A stretch of 64,000 nt of DNA from JAFANK01 sp036741695 (GTDB lineage Bacteria; Vulcanimicrobiota; Vulcanimicrobiia; Eremiobacterales; Eremiobacteraceae). Positions within the stretch are counted from its first letter, which is position 1, and each line of letters opens with the position of its first letter. The notes under the pieces are model-generated. The model ran no database searches. It was not told the origin of the DNA and saw only the letters and a list, made by a program, of their open reading frames with translations. The translations under genes and the position numbers were made by a program. Location of the stretch: the NCBI GenBank assembly GCA_036741695.1, contig DAINRU010000007.1, positions 1 to 64,000 of the forward strand, read 5' to 3'. Below are positions 43,632 to 52,147 of this stretch, in pieces.

Positions 43632-44207
43632 TTACGAGGCGCTCGAGCGCACGGAGCTGTCAGGTTGGATGAACGATTTGGCGGCCAGACAGTCGAGGAC
43701 GTGCTGCGCACTCTGCTCCGGCGTTTCGCTATCGGTGCGCAGGTGGACCGCAGGCGCGGGCGGCGGTTCGTATGGGTCGGAGACGCCGGTGAACTCCTTG
43801 AGCTCCCCGCGCCGAGCCCGTTCGTACATCTCGACTTTGCCGTCGCGCGTCGCACACACGTCCAGTGGGCAATCCGCAAAGACCTCGACGAAGTGGTCTG
43901 CGCCGATGAGAGCGCGCACTTCATCGCGGGTCGAACGATATGGTGAGATGGCGGAGCAGATGACCGCCACCCCGTTGCGTGCAAGCAAGTGCGCGACGAA
44001 GCCGATACGCCGGATATTCGTGTCGCGGTCCTCGCGCGAAAAGCCGAGACCCTTAGACAGATTGGTCCGCACCACATCCCCATCCAGGGATTCCACCTTG
44101 CGCCCCGCGCCACGCAGCCGGCGCTCCAAGATATGGGAGATGGTCGTCTTGCCTGCACCGGAAAGGCCGGTGAACCAAATGACAAAGCCTTCATGAGAAC
44201 GCATCAT
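43632..44207 (-). CDS. cysC: Adenylylsulfate kinase (APS kinase)
   Basis: Phosphorylates APS to PAPS. The 191-residue protein has the P-loop GLSGAGKT (about residues 14-21), DGDVVRTNLSKGLGFSREDRDTNIRRIG and ISPYRSTRDEVR, and the FTGVSDPYEPP substrate loop. ATG 44207 (MMRSHEGFVIWFTG) gives normal spacing to the P-loop; an extension to 44276 is unlikely. It is the first gene of the cysC-sat pair. Confidence 0.95.
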   Translation of the reverse strand: MMRSHEGFVIWFTGLSGAGKTTISHILERRLRGAGRKVESLDGDVVRTNLSKGLGFSREDRDTNIRRIGFVAHLLARNGVAVICSAISPYRSTRDEVRALIGADHFVEVFADCPLDVCATRDGKVEMYERARRGELKEFTGVSDPYEPPPAPAVHLRTDSETPEQSAQHVLDCLAAKSFIQPDSSVRSSAS

Positions 44208-44287
44208 GCTCCAGCGCTTCTCGCCGGCCCAGCCGCACGCCTGTGGGAAGCGAGCGAGCATGAGACGTAGCCGCACGGCGCGCCGTG

Positions 44288-45010
44288 TCAGTTATCGCAT
44301 TGGTGCAGCGGATTCGTCGGCGTGGGCGTGGGTGTGGGTACCGGAACGTTGTATTGAAAGGCGTCGAAAGTCCCAGTCGCCTTGGCGCGGATGTGATGCT
44401 TGTCGATGACCGCAGACTGCGACGTGACCACGTCATAGCCGCCGATGAGGGAATAGGTCTGCCAGAGCTGGACGCTGTCGCCTGCGTTGTGATACGACCA
44501 GTTGAAGAATTGCGGGTCGCCCGACTTGCGGTCGACGCCGACATCCATCTGCGCGACCTCGCCGCGGATCTTGGGCACCATGTGCAGCACGTATTGGTCG
44601 GGCTGCACTTCGAGGGTGATGGTATAGCAGTGGCGCCAGCGGCTCGCCATGCCGATCGCACCCTCCACTCTCGTGATGCCTTGCAGATACGACGGCGTAT
44701 GCGGGAAATAGTAGACCGTGAACCCCGGGCTATTGTAGTACACTTTACCGTCGAGGATCGGGTGGAGGTAAGGGAAGTTCACTTGTCTGACGTCAAGCGA
44801 TGCATGCGCCTGGTAGGAGCGCAAACCGGGATTACGCGCCAGAACGAAGTCGATGACCTGGTCGACGTTGGATTTCGCGGTGGACCGGACGTCAAGCGCC
44901 GGCGACGATGGCTGTGCCAGCCCAGCCACCCCGATGGCCACGATGAGACACCCGGCCAGGAGGGAGGCGAGCAGGCCCTTCAATGCACGCACCAAGCCAC
45001 TGTAAAACAT
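44288..45010 (-). CDS. Exported LolA-like protein of unknown function
   Basis: A 240-residue protein from ATG 45010, with AAGGA just upstream and a signal/anchor (GLLASLLAGCLIVAIGVAGLA). The domain opens NVDQVIDFVLARNPGLRSYQAHASLDV, like outer-membrane lipoprotein carrier (LolA-type) folds, and continues with many beta strands. The tail is Pro/Thr repeats ending in LHQCDN. It shares this architecture with the protein at 34059-34985, although the latter has its linker at the N-terminus. Eighty bases separate it from the downstream cysC gene. Confidence 0.65.
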   Translation of the reverse strand: MFYSGLVRALKGLLASLLAGCLIVAIGVAGLAQPSSPALDVRSTAKSNVDQVIDFVLARNPGLRSYQAHASLDVRQVNFPYLHPILDGKVYYNSPGFTVYYFPHTPSYLQGITRVEGAIGMASRWRHCYTITLEVQPDQYVLHMVPKIRGEVAQMDVGVDRKSGDPQFFNWSYHNAGDSVQLWQTYSLIGGYDVVTSQSAVIDKHHIRAKATGTFDAFQYNVPVPTPTPTPTNPLHQCDN

Positions 45011-45200
45011 TTTCCTTAGAATAACGGCAGTATCGGGCTTTCCATTCGCCTCCACTGCGATATCTCGCGGCTTTCATACCTCAGCGGCGTGTACCGGGGA
45101 GTTATGAGCCCGCTCACTCACATGTTCGATTTGCTAGGAAACGTCCCGGCTACCTTTAAGTCACGCCGCCTGCACGACAGCGCAGCGCGCAAAACCGCCG

Positions 45201-47321
45201 ATGTTCAAAGAACAGGGGCGGCTACGCCACATGCGTCGTCGCGCTTTTCTCTCTCGCCCATGTGGTGGCCACTTCTCGATGGCGAAGCGAGCACGGCGGA
45301 CTGGCGATCGGCGCGATACCGCGACGCGATTCGCCACGCTTCGACAGCGGCGAGCCAAGCGATCGGAGCTCTACGAGGCGCTCGAGCGCCGGCAGCGCGC
45401 GCACGACGCGCTCCTCCACGCTGCCCGGCGGCGCCTGACCCCGGCCACCGGACTCCCACGCACGCCGCTCATCGAGCGCCGGCGCCACGAATACGTCGAG
45501 ATCCCAAGCGCGACCCCGCAGCCGAACCCGCAGCGCGCCATCCTCGCGACGCTGGCCGTCACCTTCGCACTGCCGCTCATCGTGGCCATCGCGGCGAACT
45601 TCGCGCCGCCCGCGCCGATGCATGTGCTCGCCCGCGTCCACGCGCACCCGCCGAGCGGGCACCTCCGTGCGGTGGCGCGTGTGGGCCAGCCGCGCCAGCA
45701 GGCGTTCTCGCACGCGTACGTCAGCGTACGCTCCGACCAGCGTCCGCACCCAACGTCGCGCGCGCACCTCGCGTTCCAGCCCCGCCCGCAGAGCACGCAT
45801 GCTGCGCCGACCCACGTGGCCGACCGACCTGCCCAGACCGCGCCCTCGCCTCGCGAAGCCGCACGACCGGTTGTAGAACCACGCTCTGCCCCCGCGCCGC
45901 TTGCGCAGCTGGCGCTGGCGCCACGCAACGCGACGCCGCCGCCACGTCACGGTCCGGCATCGCCATGGTCGCTCAGCGCGGACGGCACCTGGACAGCCGT
46001 GGTTCATGCGCCCTCGACCATGCGCGACACCGGCTTCGCCGCGTCGACCGGCCAGATCATCGCGCTCGAGCGGTCAGCCGTGGCCAGCGAGGCAGCGATC
46101 GTGACGATCGGGTGGTCGCGCGCAGTGGCAGTCACGATGTCGTCGAACGATGGCACGCAGACGGTGGACCTGCCGGCTCCCGCGGACGATCCCGCAGCGT
46201 TCGCAGCGACTGCACGCGCCGTCGGTCCGCACCTGGTCGATATCGGGTGGACGCCCCTTGTGGAGTCTGCCGCGGTCGCCGACTACAAGATCTACAGGTC
46301 CGCGGGGAACGCGGATGATAGCGAGCTCGTCGCGGACCTTCCTTCGGTCAAGCACTCCTGGCACGATGTCCACGTCGTCGCACAGTCGCAATACCGTTAC
46401 GACGTCGTGGCAGAGACGCGTGATGGTGCCATAGAGGCGAACACGCTACCGGTGAGCACTCCGGATGATCTCCCGGTCGCACAGGCGTCCGTGCTCGCCG
46501 GCAAAGGCATGTTCTTGTACTTCTCGTCGCTGGCCGGCGACCCGCGCAGTTTCCGGCGCTACAATCCTGAAGCGGTGATCGGCGAAGCGCAAAAGGCCGG
46601 CATCCACGTCATCGAGTTGCGCATGGCGCGCGGAACGTGCGCCATGGCGCAGACCGATGAAGCACGCGTCTGGCTCGATCGTCTCATCGACGCTGCGGCG
46701 CGGGCGAACATCAGCCTCGTCGCCTGGACCGTGCCGCGCCGTGTCACCACGCAAGACCTCGCGCAGACCGTCGGGGCAGCGGGATACACGACGGCCGCGG
46801 GTAACGGTTTCGTCGGCGTGGCGCTCGACCTCGAATCGGGCGATCGCTATATGGGAGACGGCCATAAGGCTAGCGCCGGCATGGTGCAATACATCAAATT
46901 GGTGCGAGCCGCGACCGGACCTCGCTATCTGATCGTCGCGACGGTGGCGTCACCGGAGATGGGCAACCATACGAACGCGGATTATCCCTACGCCAAGATC
47001 GCGGCGTACGCCGACGTCCTCCAGCCCATGGAATACTGGCACTATTTCGAGGAGACGTCACATCACGAGTACGCCCGCGGCGAGGTGGCTGGCGCGTCGG
47101 CCGCCGCTGTGGCTCGCACGCGCGCGCTGGCCGGGCGTGACATCCCGGTGGACGTGGCCGGACAGAGCGTCGACCTCGAAGGCACGGGAGCCCCATCCGG
47201 GCGCGAGATCTCGTGGTCGCTCGGCGGCGCAAAGTCGGCCGGGGGCATCGGCGAGACGTTTTTCGACTGGGCCGGAACGCGGCCCGATGCGTGGGCTGCC
47301 ATCCAGGCCTTTGACTGGTAG
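45201..47321 (+). CDS. Membrane-anchored protein with C-terminal TIM-barrel-like (glycoside-hydrolase-like) domain
   Basis: A protein of about 700 residues. A very basic N-terminal region is followed by one membrane helix (about 113-135, ILATLAVTFALPLIVAIAANFA). A His/Pro/Ala-rich low-complexity stalk and a fibronectin-III-like segment (VADYKIYRSAGNADDSELVADL...YRYDVVAETRDG) come next. The last 250 residues (KAGIHVIELRMARGTCAM, ISLVAWTVP, FVGVALDLESGD, VLQPMEYWHYFE) resemble putative glycosyl-hydrolase TIM barrels. GVALDLE and QPMEYW are candidate active-site strands. The start is uncertain: ATG codons at 45201, 45231 and 45279 are all in frame, none with a strong ribosome-binding site. Confidence 0.65.
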   Translation: MFKEQGRLRHMRRRAFLSRPCGGHFSMAKRARRTGDRRDTATRFATLRQRRAKRSELYEALERRQRAHDALLHAARRRLTPATGLPRTPLIERRRHEYVEIPSATPQPNPQRAILATLAVTFALPLIVAIAANFAPPAPMHVLARVHAHPPSGHLRAVARVGQPRQQAFSHAYVSVRSDQRPHPTSRAHLAFQPRPQSTHAAPTHVADRPAQTAPSPREAARPVVEPRSAPAPLAQLALAPRNATPPPRHGPASPWSLSADGTWTAVVHAPSTMRDTGFAASTGQIIALERSAVASEAAIVTIGWSRAVAVTMSSNDGTQTVDLPAPADDPAAFAATARAVGPHLVDIGWTPLVESAAVADYKIYRSAGNADDSELVADLPSVKHSWHDVHVVAQSQYRYDVVAETRDGAIEANTLPVSTPDDLPVAQASVLAGKGMFLYFSSLAGDPRSFRRYNPEAVIGEAQKAGIHVIELRMARGTCAMAQTDEARVWLDRLIDAAARANISLVAWTVPRRVTTQDLAQTVGAAGYTTAAGNGFVGVALDLESGDRYMGDGHKASAGMVQYIKLVRAATGPRYLIVATVASPEMGNHTNADYPYAKIAAYADVLQPMEYWHYFEETSHHEYARGEVAGASAAAVARTRALAGRDIPVDVAGQSVDLEGTGAPSGREISWSLGGAKSAGGIGETFFDWAGTRPDAWAAIQAFDW

Positions 47322-47341
47322 GGCGCGAATACGCCCGCGCG

Positions 47342-48298
47342 ATGTCCGATGCTACGGCAACTCAACCGGTCGAGCGCGTCGACCTGCGCGAGCTCCCGTC
47401 GTGGGAACGACACGACCGGGTGTTGGCGTCCTTTGACCGGCTGACGCCCGGGCAATCAGCAGAATTCGTCAACGACTACGAACCAAAAGCCCTGCGCACG
47501 CACCTGGAAGCGGAACGCGAAGGCGTCGCGCTCTTCGACGTGCGCAACGCAGGCGATAATCGTTGGATCATCCGCCTCACGCGGCTGCCCGATCCATCCA
47601 TGCAAGGCGATACGCCGCGCATCGCGTTTCTGCGACAGCTGCGCATGTTCCGCAGCGCGCCGATCGACCTCTTGCGCGAGATCGATCGCGCCGCAAAAGA
47701 GCGCAACTACCACGACCGCATGGTCATCGTCGCCGAGGGCACCAACTGGCCGACGTTGGGCATCGTTCGGCGCGGTGTGGTGGAGGTGACGCGCGCCGCC
47801 GACGAGGGACGCGAGATCGTGCTCTACGACGTGTCACCCTACAGCATGTTCAACGAAGCATCGGTGTTCGACGAAGGGACGGCGGAGGCGACCGTCATCG
47901 CGCGTGGCGAGGTGGAGATCGTCGAGCTGCCCGCGCAGTTCGTGCGCGGTCTCGTGCAACGCAGCCCCGAGATCGCGCTCGGCATGGGGCGTTTCTTCTC
48001 GCAGCGCCAGCGGCGCCTCAGCGGCGCGGCGGGCAACCTCGCGTTCGGCCGCGTGCTCACCCGCATCGCGCGCGTGCTGCTGGATTATGCGTCGCCCAAG
48101 GAGGGCATGGCTGCCGGAGAAGCCGGGGTCGAACGCATCACCCAGTCGGACCTCGCCGCTCGGGTCGGCACGGTACGCGACATGGGCAGCCGGGCGCTCT
48201 CGCATCTCGAGGATATGGGCGCGCTCGAACTGCGCCGTGGCCGCGTGGTCAAGCTCGACCGTGCGAAGCTCCAGGAGATCGTGCGCACCGGCCGCTGA
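47342..48298 (+). CDS. DUF2249-CRP/FNR fusion transcription regulator
   Basis: A 318-residue regulator with an unusual fusion. Residues about 13-80 match the DUF2249 pattern (VDLRELPSWERHDRVLASFDRL, NDYEPKALRTHLEAE). A cyclic-nucleotide-type beta-roll follows (about 110-215, LGIVRRGVVEVTRAADEGREIVLYDVSPYSMFNE), then a CRP-type winged helix (about 230-310, ITQSDLAARVGTVRDMGSRALSHLEDMG). DUF2249 is often found with hemerythrin or nitrogen-oxide genes, so redox or NO sensing is possible. No FNR-like cysteine cluster is visible. It begins 20 bases after the TIM-barrel gene. Confidence 0.85.
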   Translation: MSDATATQPVERVDLRELPSWERHDRVLASFDRLTPGQSAEFVNDYEPKALRTHLEAEREGVALFDVRNAGDNRWIIRLTRLPDPSMQGDTPRIAFLRQLRMFRSAPIDLLREIDRAAKERNYHDRMVIVAEGTNWPTLGIVRRGVVEVTRAADEGREIVLYDVSPYSMFNEASVFDEGTAEATVIARGEVEIVELPAQFVRGLVQRSPEIALGMGRFFSQRQRRLSGAAGNLAFGRVLTRIARVLLDYASPKEGMAAGEAGVERITQSDLAARVGTVRDMGSRALSHLEDMGALELRRGRVVKLDRAKLQEIVRTGR

Positions 48299-48313
48299 CC
48301 GTGGCGCCGGCCC

Positions 48314-49066
48314 TCATTTCTTATCCTTGAACAGGTCCTCGGGGCGCTCGATGCGCGACACGCGCTTTTGCCATTCGCGCCAGCGCCGTTTTTGCTGCCA
48401 GCGGTCCATCCGCTCGCGCCAGTTCGGACCGCCGCCTCTGAACAGCGAGCCGAGCGACATGCGGCTCGTCGTGAAGACGTAGGCGAAGAGCACGGTCGCC
48501 GCGACGGCGACCAGCGCCGGCACAGGGCCGCCATAGAAGCCCGTGCGCCCGAACAGCTCAAAGGCGACCGCGAGCACCCCAAGCCAGCGTGCTTGGAGCG
48601 GGAAGATGATGAGCAGCACGGTCGCATATGGGTTCATGGCTGCAAAGGCGACCACCATGGCGACAAAGCTGCCGATCATGCCCATGAAGTATGGTGCCTC
48701 GCCGTGCAACATGAGCGAGAGCACCATGACCGCGATGCCCGGCACGATGCCGCTCGCGAAGAAGAAGAAGAGGAACTTCCCCGAGCCCCACGCGCGCTCC
48801 AACGAACCGCCGAAGAAGTACAACACCATGCCGTCGGTGATGAGGTATAGGAAATTCGCGCCATGGACGAGTGGAAAGGTGAGGGGCTGCCAGAGCATAC
48901 CGGTGGGCAACCAGGCGATCGAGACCGGCCAGGCCAGGAGCACGGTGAGGGCGTTATGCATGAGCCAGTCGATGATGAACACGATGCCCATGATCGACAA
49001 CAGGCCATAGACCGCCGGCGTCTCACTCGCGCCGCCGCGATAGGGAGATGACCATCGAGGTCGCAT
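48314..49066 (-). CDS. Rhomboid-like membrane protein, probably proteolytically inactive
   Basis: A 250-residue protein with six or so membrane helices and rhomboid-like landmarks: WQPLTFPLVHGANFLYLITDGMVLYFFGGSLERAWG (residues 59-94) fits the W-x-x-x-T-x-x-F-x-H and E-x-x-x-G pattern. The active-site G-x-S-G is GMIG (129-132) followed by a serine at 133, and no histidine occurs after residue 121, so the Ser-His dyad is not intact. It is likely a pseudoprotease of the Derlin/iRhom kind. A basic cytosolic tail (RWQQKRRWREWQKRVSR) follows. It lies 14 bases downstream of an M20 peptidase gene, probably one operon. Confidence 0.75.
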   Translation of the reverse strand: MRPRWSSPYRGGASETPAVYGLLSIMGIVFIIDWLMHNALTVLLAWPVSIAWLPTGMLWQPLTFPLVHGANFLYLITDGMVLYFFGGSLERAWGSGKFLFFFFASGIVPGIAVMVLSLMLHGEAPYFMGMIGSFVAMVVAFAAMNPYATVLLIIFPLQARWLGVLAVAFELFGRTGFYGGPVPALVAVAATVLFAYVFTTSRMSLGSLFRGGGPNWRERMDRWQQKRRWREWQKRVSRIERPEDLFKDKK

Positions 49067-49080
49067 GAGCTAGCCTTGGC

Positions 49081-50235
49081 CTAGGCCGCAGCTCGTTCCT
49101 TGACGCACTCGAGCACGATCTCAGCCGAGCGGTAGAAGTCGGGGAGATCGATCCACTCGTTCACCGTGTGGATGTCGCGCATGCCAGTGCCCAGGTTCAC
49201 GCTCGTGATGTCATGCTTGTTGTAGACGTTGGCGTCGGAACCGCCGCCGATCGTGACGGTCTCGACCTTCGTGCCCACGCGCTGAGCCGCGCGCATCACG
49301 AGCTGCACCACCGGGGCATCAGCGGGGACGCGCATGCTGTGATACTCGCGATCGCAGTGCTCTTCGATCCACGCGCGGCGCACGTCAGCGCCCAGGGTGA
49401 TCGTGGTCCGGGCGGCCGCGTCGGCGAACGCGGAACGGATCGAGCGCATCACCTCGTCCAGCCGCTCGTCGCGTAGCGAGCGAGCCTCGCCCCGCACCAC
49501 GCAGAGATTGGGCACGACGTTCGTGGCCTTGGGGCCGTCGACGATGACGACGTTGCTCGTCGTCTCGGCATCGATACGGCCGATCGGCATGGCGGCGATG
49601 GCCTCGGCCGCCACGCGCACCGCCGAGATGCCGTTCTCCGGACACATGCCGGCGTGAGCTTCGAGTCCGTGGACGGTGAAGGTGAAGCGATCGGCCGAGG
49701 GCGCCGCGGTGACGAGTTGTGTCGCATGCGCAGAGTCCAAGACGATCGCTTCCTTGGACTCGAGCGCCTGATAGTCGAGATGCTTGGCGCCAAGCAGGCC
49801 GATCTCTTCACAAATCGTGAAGGCGACCTCGATCGTGCCGTGGGGCAGCTCGCGTTCTTTGAGCGTACGCAGGACCTCGAGGATGATGGCAAGGCCGCTC
49901 TTGTCGTCGCCGCCGAGGATCGTCGTCCCATCGGAGCGGATGCGATCCGGCTCGCGCACGGGTTTGACCGACGTGCCTGGCGGCACGACGTCCATATGCG
50001 ATGAGAGCAAGAGGGGTGCAGCGCGTGGCGCGGTCGCCGCGATCCGCGCGACCACGTTGCCGGTAGTGCCGGCAACTGCGCTGCCCGCGTCATCCACGCG
50101 CACCGATGCGCCCAGCTCGCTCAAAGCGCGCAAGAGGTAGTCGGCGACTGGCTTTTCCTGTTTGGAATGGCTGTCGAGGCGGACGAGATCCATGACGGTG
50201 TCCGTCATACGGTCGGGACGTATCATCCCGAGCAC
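49081..50235 (-). CDS. M20/M25 family metallopeptidase (peptidase T-like)
   Basis: A zinc aminoacyl-peptidase of about 384 residues. Co-catalytic metal ligands are visible: His in SSHMDVVPPG, Asp in LGGDDKSGLA, the catalytic/ligand Glu pair in CEEIGLLGA, Asp in IVLDSAHA and the C-terminal His in RDIHTVNEWI. A dimerisation lid domain (FTFTVHGLEAHAGMCPENG) sits in the middle. It resembles PepT-like tripeptidases, but substrate specificity is not certain. The downstream rhomboid-like gene follows after 14 bases. Confidence 0.88.
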   Translation of the reverse strand: MLGMIRPDRMTDTVMDLVRLDSHSKQEKPVADYLLRALSELGASVRVDDAGSAVAGTTGNVVARIAATAPRAAPLLLSSHMDVVPPGTSVKPVREPDRIRSDGTTILGGDDKSGLAIILEVLRTLKERELPHGTIEVAFTICEEIGLLGAKHLDYQALESKEAIVLDSAHATQLVTAAPSADRFTFTVHGLEAHAGMCPENGISAVRVAAEAIAAMPIGRIDAETTSNVVIVDGPKATNVVPNLCVVRGEARSLRDERLDEVMRSIRSAFADAAARTTITLGADVRRAWIEEHCDREYHSMRVPADAPVVQLVMRAAQRVGTKVETVTIGGGSDANVYNKHDITSVNLGTGMRDIHTVNEWIDLPDFYRSAEIVLECVKERAAA

Positions 50236-50376
50236 TTAGGCTCGCTCCAGGCGCTCTTCCTGTGGGGCGGCGCACAATGGCGTGAGTGGCGTCACACCGC
50301 TCGCGGGCCCGGGGGTGGACGGGCGTCCGGCGCCGATTAATGGGATAGAAGACATCTGTTTTCCAGGAGCAGCGCG

Positions 50377-50865
50377 ATGTTGCAGACGCAAGCCCCAGGC
50401 CAAGGCAGGGGGCAGAGCACCGAATTCGACACCCGGGTCAGGACATTCCGCAGCGGCGTCATGATCGCCGCAGGGGTGTTCGGCGGCACCGTGCTTGGCG
50501 GCATCGTCGGCCTCTTCGTCTACGCCCAGTCGCGCAATCCGAACGTGCACGACGGCGTCTTCGCGGTCATCCAAATAACCGGCGTGATCGTCGGTCTCGT
50601 GATGGGCCTCGCGGCCGCGCGTGGCGCCGAAGCGCAAGACCAGTTGCTGGATGCCTCGCAGCGAGCCGGCACGACGATGCTCAAGAAATATAAGCCCAAA
50701 CCGGGCACCACCGGCCAAGCCAATGTCGGCCAGCGGGTCATCAACCCGGTCTCGACCGTGGGCACAGTCAGCCCGGCGCCAGCAGCGACCCAGCAGGTCA
50801 GCCCCGCAGTGGCCAACGCCGGAGAAGAATTTCTCAAGACGCTGCTCAACGGCAAGACGCAATAG
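50377..50865 (+). CDS. Small membrane protein of unknown function
   Basis: A 162-residue protein with two membrane helices (about 27-49, VMIAAGVFGGTVLGGIVGLFVY, and 62-82, VFAVIQITGVIVGLVMGLAAA) and a cytosolic tail rich in Gln/Pro/Thr/Ala. AGGAG eight bases before ATG 50377 fixes the start. A Rho-independent terminator follows, so it is a single-gene unit. No family is recognised. Confidence 0.65.
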   Translation: MLQTQAPGQGRGQSTEFDTRVRTFRSGVMIAAGVFGGTVLGGIVGLFVYAQSRNPNVHDGVFAVIQITGVIVGLVMGLAAARGAEAQDQLLDASQRAGTTMLKKYKPKPGTTGQANVGQRVINPVSTVGTVSPAPAATQQVSPAVANAGEEFLKTLLNGKTQ

Positions 50866-50897
50866 CGCGGGCGGCACCGCGGTGCTCGTGGGATTGC

Positions 50898-50927
50898 ACG
50901 GGTGGCGACCCTCGCCGCCCGTTTTTT
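50898..50927 (+). terminator. Rho-independent terminator
   Basis: ACGGGTGGCGA pairs with TCGCCGCCCGT over 11 positions around CCC, followed by six T. Confidence 0.92.
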
Positions 50928-50968
50928 GCTGACAGGCGCCACCGGCGCCGGCGCCTAACGCGCCAGTC

Positions 50969-52099
50969 GTGTTCTCGACACCCAGGCTCATCCGATTTCT
51001 GACGATCGTCGCAGCCGCCGTGGCGATCGGCGCGGGCTCAGGCGTTCCGGGCGCAAGCGACACGGTGGTCCCCTTCCTCACCGCGCCGCCCGGCTTTCAC
51101 GTCAGCTACGTCTCCAAGCACGTGCCCGGCGCTCGCTTCATGGCCTTCGCCCCGAACGGCGATCTGATCGTTGCCGAGACGCAATCAGGCAACCTCGTCG
51201 TCATCCACCCGGGAATGTCGCCCGATGACCAACCCGACGTCTTCGACGTTGCCATCAGCCTGCCGCATGGCGCGGCGTTCTTCGGCGGCAAGCTCTACGT
51301 CGCGACCTGGTTCGGCGTGCTGCGCTATGACTACCCCGCCCAGCGTCCGGTGACGCTCTTCGACAATATTCCCAAGAGCATCGACCATAACCGGCGCGCG
51401 CTGGCCATCGCGGCCGATGGCACGATCTTCGTCTCGTCAGGCTCGGACTGCAACGTCTGCACGGAACGCAATCCGCGTTATGCGACGATCCTGCGCTACG
51501 GTGTCAGCGACACAGAAGGCACGATCTACGCGCACGGCCTGCGCAACGCATCGGGGCTGGCCTTCGATAGCCAAGGCCGGCTGTGGACGGTCGTCAACCA
51601 ACGTGACAGCATCGGGCCGACGCAGGCGATCACCGACAATCTCCCGCCCGATGAGTTCGACCTCATCCGGCCGGACGGCGATTATGGCTGGCCGCAGTGC
51701 TACCCGAATCCGACCGCGCCGGATCGCCTGCCCAGCCCTGAGTATCGCGACGCCGATTGTTCCAAGACCGAGCCCGCGACCATGAACATCGCGGCGCACT
51801 CGGCGCCGCTCGGGCTTGTCTTTTACAACGCGCACGCGTTTCCGGCGAGCCACCACGGCAATGCCTTTATCGCCTTTCATGGATCGTGGAACAGAAGCGT
51901 ACCGACCGGCGACAAGGTCGTCGAGGTGACCTTTGTGGGCGGCAAGCCGACTGGCTATCACGACTTCGTCACCGGATGGATGGATAAAGACGGCAGCTAC
52001 CGCGGCAGACCGGTCGGGCTCGCCGTCGGACCGGATGGTGCGCTGTACATCAGCGACGATAAGCTGGGCTACGTGTACCGCGTCTCCTACGGCCCCTGA
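50969..52099 (+). CDS. Secreted PQQ-dependent sugar dehydrogenase-like beta-propeller
   Basis: A 376-residue exported beta-propeller of the soluble glucose/sorbosone dehydrogenase (GSDH, YliI-like) family. Landmarks are a signal peptide from GTG 50969, ARFMAFAPNGDLIVAE, PHGAAFFGGKLYVAT, SSGSDCNVCTERNPRYATILRY, YAHGLRNASGLAFDSQGRLWTV, GDYGWPQCY and PVGLAVGPDGALYISDD. The enzyme would oxidise sugars or related alcohols in the periplasm with PQQ, passing electrons to an acceptor such as a cupredoxin or cytochrome. Binding of PQQ is inferred. A palindromic repeat follows the stop. Confidence 0.87.
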   Translation: MFSTPRLIRFLTIVAAAVAIGAGSGVPGASDTVVPFLTAPPGFHVSYVSKHVPGARFMAFAPNGDLIVAETQSGNLVVIHPGMSPDDQPDVFDVAISLPHGAAFFGGKLYVATWFGVLRYDYPAQRPVTLFDNIPKSIDHNRRALAIAADGTIFVSSGSDCNVCTERNPRYATILRYGVSDTEGTIYAHGLRNASGLAFDSQGRLWTVVNQRDSIGPTQAITDNLPPDEFDLIRPDGDYGWPQCYPNPTAPDRLPSPEYRDADCSKTEPATMNIAAHSAPLGLVFYNAHAFPASHHGNAFIAFHGSWNRSVPTGDKVVEVTFVGGKPTGYHDFVTGWMDKDGSYRGRPVGLAVGPDGALYISDDKLGYVYRVSYGP

Positions 52100-52105
52100 A
52101 CCTGT

Positions 52106-52130
52106 GCAGCAACGGACCTTTAGGTCCGTT
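52106..52130 (+). repeat. Dispersed palindromic repeat
   Basis: GCAGC followed by arms AACGGACC and GGTCCGTT around TTTA, immediately downstream of the sugar dehydrogenase-like gene and 17 bases before the esterase start. Confidence 0.9.
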
Positions 52131-52147
52131 CGTCGTATCACGACTGT

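Noticed and set aside
45089..46318. Open frame of 409 codons with GGGGAG before an ATG at 45105
   Set aside because: It overlaps the TIM-barrel-like gene in another frame. The translation is dominated by Arg/Ala/Pro/His and has no domain, so the ribosome-binding-like site is probably chance.
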